Source: Beta vulgaris subsp. vulgaris (lineage: Eukaryota > Streptophyta > Magnoliopsida > Caryophyllales > Amaranthaceae). From it: DNA of 64,000 nucleotides. This document shows positions 57,941-64,000 of the stretch, in pieces (the stretch's first letter is position 1; every line of letters begins with the position of its first letter). Both the position numbers and the translations under genes were made by a program. The stretch lies in assembly GCF_026745355.1 (NCBI RefSeq), contig NC_079204.1:6133103-6197102 (forward strand), written 5' to 3'. The notes below the pieces were generated by a model. It saw only the letters and a program-made list of their open reading frames with translations. It searched no databases and was not told where the DNA came from.

Positions 57941-59400
57941 TGTAACACCCCTAAATTACTCACTTTTAAATAAATAATTTAATAAACAATATTTGAGTAA
58001 TTTAGGATTATTACCGCCACGTGACTAACACGCTTTCGACAACCAACTACTAACTAACCAACATAACTTGCAGCGGAAGACTTTAACCAAATATAATAAT
58101 ACTTGTTTATTAATAAAAGTAAATATTGTCTCAAAACTCAAAATAAATGAAACACTCTAATCTAGGTGAAGATCCCTTTCCTAGTATGCTCCCATGCACA
58201 TCCAAAATTCACCTGCAAATCTGCTTACCAAAAAGGTAAACAGGGCAAAGCCAAATAGGAAAAAGAAAATACGCGTCAGTATAAAACTGAGTACGAAATG
58301 TAGATAAGTAACACATTTGTTAGTTCGTCATAATTTTTCATTTCGAGAACTCCATAACCAATAATTCAAGAATAACACTTTAAGAATAAACTATTTTCAA
58401 ACACTTAATAATAATTGAAGAAATAACATTTTAAGAACAAACTCTTGCCAAACACTTAAATAATAATTTAAGAACAACCTTTTAAGAACAAACTCTTTCC
58501 AAACACTTGAATAGTAATTCAAGAATAACCTTTTTAAGAATAAATTCTTTCCAAACAACTTGGATTAAAAACAATCTTGAAAATAATTACTCTTCTTATT
58601 TCCCCTTCTATTTTGCTAAGTGTGCACACCCCCAAGCTAGTCATCCCATCACGGAGCTATATCAAGGGGTAACTATAATTGCCAACAAGTGGTCTTTGAA
58701 TCTCTTGATATTAATCAAGCGGAAATAATAATAATATGACTTGTAAGTCATGAACAAACATCCTTTCCTCATAAACAACTTTTTGAACATTCAAAGTTCA
58801 TACCTTGTAAAAATAATTTGATTTTCCAAAAAGGATAACAAAACTTCTATATAAAATAATTGATAAAATCATTCCTCCTTTTCACATTCAAGAGTGAATA
58901 ATAAAACATTGTAACCATTTTAAAACAAATTTCTAAACCAATCCAACCAATAAAATCAATAAACAACTTTATCATATAAACCACATTTTAAAAGATCTAG
59001 CTACATAACGTACACCTTGATCTTGCACAAAAAGTATATATACTAGTATCTCCACTTAGTCTTAATCTTGAACGATCTCCTAACAAACCAATAATAAAAA
59101 TCTAATAAGTAACTTATCACATGAACTCAATCATGAATGTAAACATGAATAACCTATCATGAGCATAATATTTTTGAGTAAGAAACATAGAAAATCTTAT
59201 TCTTTTCTTAACCCAAAGAAAATTATAACTTGAATAAGAAATATAAAACTAGAATAGATAAGAAGAGAAAGAAGAACCTTGAAGTATGAATTCTCCAAAG
59301 TTTTTGTGTGGAAAAGATGACTAAAGATGTGGGGTATTTATAGGAGTAGAATAGGTAGTACTTAATTTTCAAAATTAAAGAGTTTGTAACCTTCACCATA
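57941..59400 (-). mobile_element. TGTAACACCCC element, copy 1 (probable LTR, minus orientation)
   Basis: The left border TGTAACACCCC would be the CA-terminated end of an LTR on the minus strand. CAGCGGAAG lies at 58071-58079, a CATGCACATCCAAAATTCACCTGCAA block near 58194, and CTGAGTACGA near 58288. The copy from 61918 has the same blocks in the same order. On the minus strand a TATA box TATAAATA (59342-59335) suggests promoter and transcription leftward. No gag-pol is present; the right border is unclear. Confidence 0.5.
58360..58562. repeat. ~60-bp tandem repeat, about 3.5 copies
   Basis: Units contain TTTAAGAANAAACTCTTTCC AAACACTT and AATAATTCAAGAATAACC. They lie inside the TGTAACACCCC element. 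Confidence 0.7.
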
Positions 59401-60715
59401 TATTAGGAGATAAACCAAGATTTGTAACCTTCATCATAAATTTGGAAAACAAAACTCCCCTATTAACTTCACAATCCCGTCAAAAATAATGGCCTAAAAA
59501 AAAATTTTTTTTTTTTTTTGGTTTTTTGAATAATTTTGACTAGGATTTAAAACCAAAAGTTTAATAAATCCAATTTTGGCGCCATCTTCGGTCCCTGATT
59601 AGTTTTTTGAATGTTTTATTTTTTGGTCCGAAATCTTTGAAGGGATGTTAAAATAAGGATGTAAGTACTTGATCATTTAATATGTCAATCAGAAAATCCA
59701 AAAAAAGAAATTGAAAAGAGGCACAATTAAATGATTAATAAAGAAATTACAAATAAAGTTGCAATTTTACAAAACCCAAAAAAAGTTGCAACTATCCATT
59801 ATAAAAGACCAAAGGCGGAAAAATTTAACTTGGACCGAAACAAAGTGATAAAAATAATTGAAATTTATATTAGATAATATCAAATTTATTAAAAAAAAAT
59901 TATGGATTAAGGTATGTTCTTTTTAATTAATTTTTTTTGCACTATTTTTAATAAAATATTATGAACTAATCTAAACTTATTCAGAACAGTAAACAATAGG
60001 GGTAAAATTAAATTTATCATTTTATTACTCCGATTCATTATGCAGTTCTACAATATACACATATCAAAATTTTATATTAAATGAAAATACAAGTGGGAGT
60101 ATAAGACTAAAAACTAGAGAAAGATTGAAATTTATATGCATTAACAACCTTTAAGGGTCTACAACATGACATAAAAATAAAAACATATTTTCATGGCCTA
60201 ATATGTCTACTTCTATGACCCAATCTATTTTCGAGTTCAGTCGTTCATTAAAATTAATCAGCAACAATCTTATTTCACAAAACTTATTCAAGTTTTCAGA
60301 AAAATTAAATTGATTTCATATATAATACTTAGTTACTATGAAAAAATATAGCGTGTCATTGAAATTCTCAAATAATTATAATAATTCTCTGTCGAAAAAT
60401 AAAGTAATAAAATACAGAATTTGCAAAACCTAAAAAAATCGAATAAAGAACAAAAATTGCAAAGAGAAGAGAGAAATAACCCAAAAATTTTGAGCGTTTG
60501 ACATTAAATTGAAAAACAAGTGGGAGAATTGAATAAGAAACTTGATTCGCAATAAGCTTAATTGTCGGCGTCATTTGCAGTTTTGCAGTGATCTTTTCTT
60601 TCCATTTTTTTTCTATTTTTCCTTTTATTCTCTTTTACCTTTATTTATTTGGGCGATGTGTTTGGGGCCTGGGCAACTGCCCCTCTCGCCCATGCCCAAA
60701 TACGGCCCTGATCTT
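59401..60715. other. Spacer
   Basis: No gene is supported. A/T homopolymer at 59494-59520. A GC-richer patch GGGCCTGGGCAACTGCCCCT at 60665-60684 directly precedes the protease fragment and looks like a transposon end. Confidence 0.5.
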
Positions 60716-60744
60716 CTTGACCAAGCAAGCATTGGGAGAGGATC

Positions 60745-61290
60745 ATGAAAACCCAGAGGCCGGGTCAGAAGCGGTATGGATGCGTAACAACATACGAAGC
60801 CTATCCCTACATCAATCACAAAGTGACTGTTCCTAGGAATTCCTTAAATGTATCAGAGATTAAGAAACTTTTTAATGAAAATATTCCGATTATCATTGTC
60901 ATTGAGATAAATGATGATTATCCCTCACATGGACAACGGTGTTATTTGGGATCAGGGAAAGAAAGAAACACTATTGCAGGGAAAAGAATAACCCATGCTG
61001 TTGTTCTAGTGGGAGAATATGTGGCTGAGGAGGGTGATCAATTTGGGCTTCAACCGGATCGATATTGGATCTATCAAACATCACCTCCAATAGAATTAAG
61101 GGAGGAGGAAAGTTTATTCGGGAATGGATTGAGCATTCTTCATCCTAAGGTGGTCATTGCTGCTTTTTATGGGATTTCGTACCCTCCAGCGGTTTTAGCA
61201 TCCCCGGGTGTCGCGCAACAGATCAGAAATCAGCAAGACAAATGCTTTCTGGAGAATCATCCAACAAGAGGGTCAGGCAATATTGATTAG
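60745..61290 (+). pseudogene. Papain-like cysteine protease (C1-type) fragment
   Basis: An open frame of 181 residues resembling the C-terminal half of C1 peptidases. ITHAVVLVGEY (His84) matches the catalytic-His motif, and DRYWIYQTS matches the YWxxKNSWG strand, but the catalytic Asn is replaced. The catalytic-Cys half (QxxCGSCW) is absent and I find no exon for it upstream. YGCVTTYEAYPYINHK resembles the segment before the His in plant C1 proteins. It has no introns and is next to transposon-like sequence. It is probably an inactive, captured or retroposed fragment; a diverged plant-specific paralogue family is the alternative. Confidence 0.6.
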
Positions 61291-61522
61291 TTGTCTATTG
61301 TTTACTATGAACAACTACCAGTATTGATTAGTTAATTTTGATATGTGATCATGTGGAATCCCTTTGTCTGATTTTAGTGTAGACGATGTCTGATTACTGG
61401 CACATAACTTTGAACATCTTTAGGTAGCTCTCCAACAGTTACGTTGTTGGCTTGGGAATCAGTTGGTTTGATGCTATTTACATGGAAAGCTTAGAAATTT
61501 TGTATGCACTTTAATTTAAAAG

Positions 61523-61850
61523 AACGTATTGTGTCGGACTCGTCCAATACTAGAATCAACTGAAACAATACAAGAATCAACTGAAAGAATATAAATATCA
61601 ACTGAAAAACAACATCAACTGAAAAAATACAAGTAGCAACTGAAAGAATACTATAATCAACTGAAAGAATATAAATATCAATTGAAAAACAACAACAACT
61701 GAAAACATATGTGTATAATACAAAACAACAAAAACTGAAACACAAACCCTAACAACATGAAATAAATACACTAATAAACTGAAAACATCCAAAAATAGAA
61801 AAAAACAAAACAAATATCTCAACTACACTAAGAACTTGAAATCTACCTTG
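61523..61850. mobile_element. Second member of the CAACTGAAA element family
   Basis: Begins GAACGTATTGTGTCGGACTCGTCC, the same as 19081-19104. Then about nine units with core CAACTGAAA at ~18-28-bp spacing (61557-61725). The right end is not recognisable and may be replaced by the neighbouring TGTAACACCCC element. Non-coding; Val/Phe-rich frames on the minus strand are products of the repeat. Confidence 0.68.
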
Positions 61851-61917
61851 GATCATAATCACCATCTTTCTCTTTCTTCTTCCCAGTAGTAGACAGTGCC
61901 AAAATTTTGTAACACCC

Positions 61918-64000
61918 CCACGACTCCTCCTTTTATAAACTAGGAGAAATTACGGGAGTTGTTATGCCACGTATGATAATACGTAAGGCTAATCAGATAA
62001 TACAGCGGAAGTCTTTTTAAAATAAACTGAAAATACTTTAATACAACGGAAATAAGAAAGTATGTAAATGAATTACAAACTCCGAGACTATCCCATACTA
62101 GTCTCATCTTCAAAAGTCAAACCTTGACCCCATTGGTCAAGTAAAGTCAAATATAAAATTCAAGATAACTTAAATAAGAAAGTACTCGTGTACTAAAACT
62201 CCCATCCGGATGCTTATGATTTCCATGCACATCAAGAACTTGTACCTGCAACTTCTTCTCTAAACTCTGCTCACCAAATGGATCATCACAGGGTTGTTGA
62301 GGAAAAACAACAACCAAAAGAAACAAAGAAACACATACATCAGCAACGCTGAGTACATAACACAACTAACTAATGCGAATAATAATGCATGCAATCCTCA
62401 ATCACTTCGGCTTGCTCTTCTTATGACTCTACATGCGACAAGCATATAACTGAACTTACTAAATACTTTCTTTTATTATTATTTGGCAATGAACGGGCAC
62501 CGTCCTCCTCTTGGAGTCATACGGGCTACTATTCCTTGTGTAAGAGATCCCACACCTCTTACTAAAGTTCCATGAACTTTAAATAACTTGACTCGAGAAT
62601 TTTAAGCTTGTTAGTAATGAACGAGGGTGAGAGTGAGCCTCTAGACTCAACATCTCAGAGATAAAGAATACGAGTGACACCTAGTCCACTCAAAGATCTT
62701 GATAATTGGAATTCCATAAACTTGCTCGATAAAATAAAAGCATTAACATCGTCATGCTAAACTATATGCAGGAGTATAGTTTCACACTAACTCCCTCCTT
62801 ATGTTCAATACTCATGGGGGATCCATCCCAAGAGTTTTATTGCCAAAGCCCATTATGTGTGAGACACAATCACAATAACACATCTAGCAAATAAATTAAT
62901 TTCTTATCTTTCTTTAACAAGTGAATGCAACAAACACCATAGTTAACTCAATTCTAAATTCTTTGAGACCTTGCTCATGTTATTACTTTAATGACTCCAT
63001 GAGTCCTTTTTCTTACTTTCTTAAGGATCCATGATCCAATCAATTGAGTCATTGCTCAATGATTCAACTACTTGTGAGTCCTTGCTCAATAACTTTAACT
63101 TGTGAGACCTTGCTCAATAACTTTAACTTGTGAGACCTTGCTCAATAACTTGAAACTTGTGAGACCTTGCTCAATAACTTGAAACTTGTGAGACCTTGCT
63201 CAACAAAATATAACTTCTCATGAGACCTTGTTCAATAATATATAAAACTTCTAATGAGACCATGCTCAATAAAATATATAACCTCAAATGAGACCATGCT
63301 CAATAAAATATATAACCTCAAATGAGACCATGCTCAATAAAATATATAACCTCAAATGAGACCATGCTCAATAAAATATTCATAGGCAAGCCATAACTTC
63401 AAGAGTAACTTTAATAACTTTAATCATGCTCAAAAGCAATAATCATCAATCACATGCTTTTCAAATATAGGAATAACTCAAAAGTTCCATTCCTAATCTC
63501 CTTTCTAAGTTCTCAACATATACTCAAACAATTTCAAGGCATAAGCCTCTCCTTACTCCTCATGCTCAATAAAAAATATATATCCTTTGAAACTACTAAA
63601 GTCAAGGTCAAAGTGTATGTACCTTGATTACACAAAAATCAACAGTCAAAAGTTTGACTGGCTTTAATTATTCTTGAAACCTACCAACAATAAAGTACTA
63701 TCAATTAGTACTTCCAACAACAATTCAAGGCTACTAATAAATAAAAATCAGCATTTTAAATATAATAATAAAGCTGATTTTTCCTTAAAAAGACTTTAAA
63801 AACTATTTTAAAGTCATAACTTGAAAACCTTTACTAGTAGGCAAAACCCACTATAAACTAATGCTTAAAACTTCATAAAAACTACTAATTTACTTAATAA
63901 TTTATTGCTGTAAATTAATTAATAATAATAACAGAATTTTTTTTTTTTTTTTACAAGTGGTTCGAAAACCACCAATCTGAAAAACTAACCCAACCGGCGC
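61918..64000 (-). mobile_element. TGTAACACCCC element, copy 2, runs off the window
   Basis: Shares with 57941-59400 the TGTAACACCCC border, CAGCGGAAG (62003-62011), CATGCACATCAAGAA...ACCTGCAA (about 62224), and CTGAGTACATAA (about 62350). It is diverged outside the blocks. No protein domain is visible before the window ends. Confidence 0.5.
63048..63382. repeat. Tandem repeat, about eleven ~30-bp units
   Basis: Units read TGAGACCTTGCTCAATAACTT early, then ATGAGACCATGCTCAATAAA with ATATATAACCTCAA later, showing a sequence gradient along the array. The last four units are nearly identical. It lies within the TGTAACACCCC element. Confidence 0.85.

Noticed and set aside
57252..57977. Overlapping frames of 66-171 codons on both strands
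   Set aside because: GC-rich CCG/GGT low-complexity DNA gives open frames in many phases; none resembles a protein.

Overview
This is plant nuclear DNA, most likely from a eudicot. It is AT-rich, with plant-type split genes, a plastid-targeted MinD, a plant-specific receptor kinase, a plant-type polycistronic snoRNA cluster and many small non-autonomous transposons. I cannot name the species from the sequence. Nothing here is bacterial or viral.

Layout. 1-0.97 kb: three copies of a ~324-bp satellite. 4.1-9.2 kb (+): a ten-exon gene for a USP / protein kinase / U-box E3 ligase, 903 residues as I splice it. 9.2-13.4 kb: no gene I can support. 13.4-14.4 kb (-): intronless chloroplast-division gene MinD. 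14.6-22.4 kb: transposon-rich, with a ~0.8-kb segment present twice; the second copy carries three insertions whose empty sites are preserved in the first. 22.7-25.1 kb (-): a cluster of eight snoRNA genes in paralogous sets, behind telo-box and site II promoter motifs. 26.5-30.8 kb: Helitrons, SINE and MITEs. 30.9-33.7 kb (+): a 204-residue plant protein of unknown function with a probable intron in its leader. 35.9-41.0 kb (-): a four-exon DeSI/PPPDE thiol peptidase, 247 residues. 41.1-47.3 kb: MITEs and other repeats. 47.35-49.84 kb (-): an intronless CrRLK1L receptor kinase of 829 residues. 50.3-57 kb: LINE, Helitron, SINE and MITE relics. 57.1-64 kb: two related TGTAACACCCC elements (LTR-like), a truncated papain-like protease fragment, and a second member of an unusual element built from CAACTGAAA-type repeats.

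The protein genes are not an operon and act separately: ubiquitin ligation/kinase signalling, plastid division-site placement, deSUMOylation or deubiquitination, and cell-wall sensing. The MinD and CrRLK1L pair matches, from memory, the neighbours At5g24020 and At5g24010 in Arabidopsis, which suggests old synteny pried apart by insertions. The most unusual content is the duplicated snoRNA cluster, whose antisense elements match recalled 18S and 25S rRNA sequence, and the CAACTGAAA element family. Exon borders were set by eye from GT/AG sites and reading phase, so positions may be off by a base or two.
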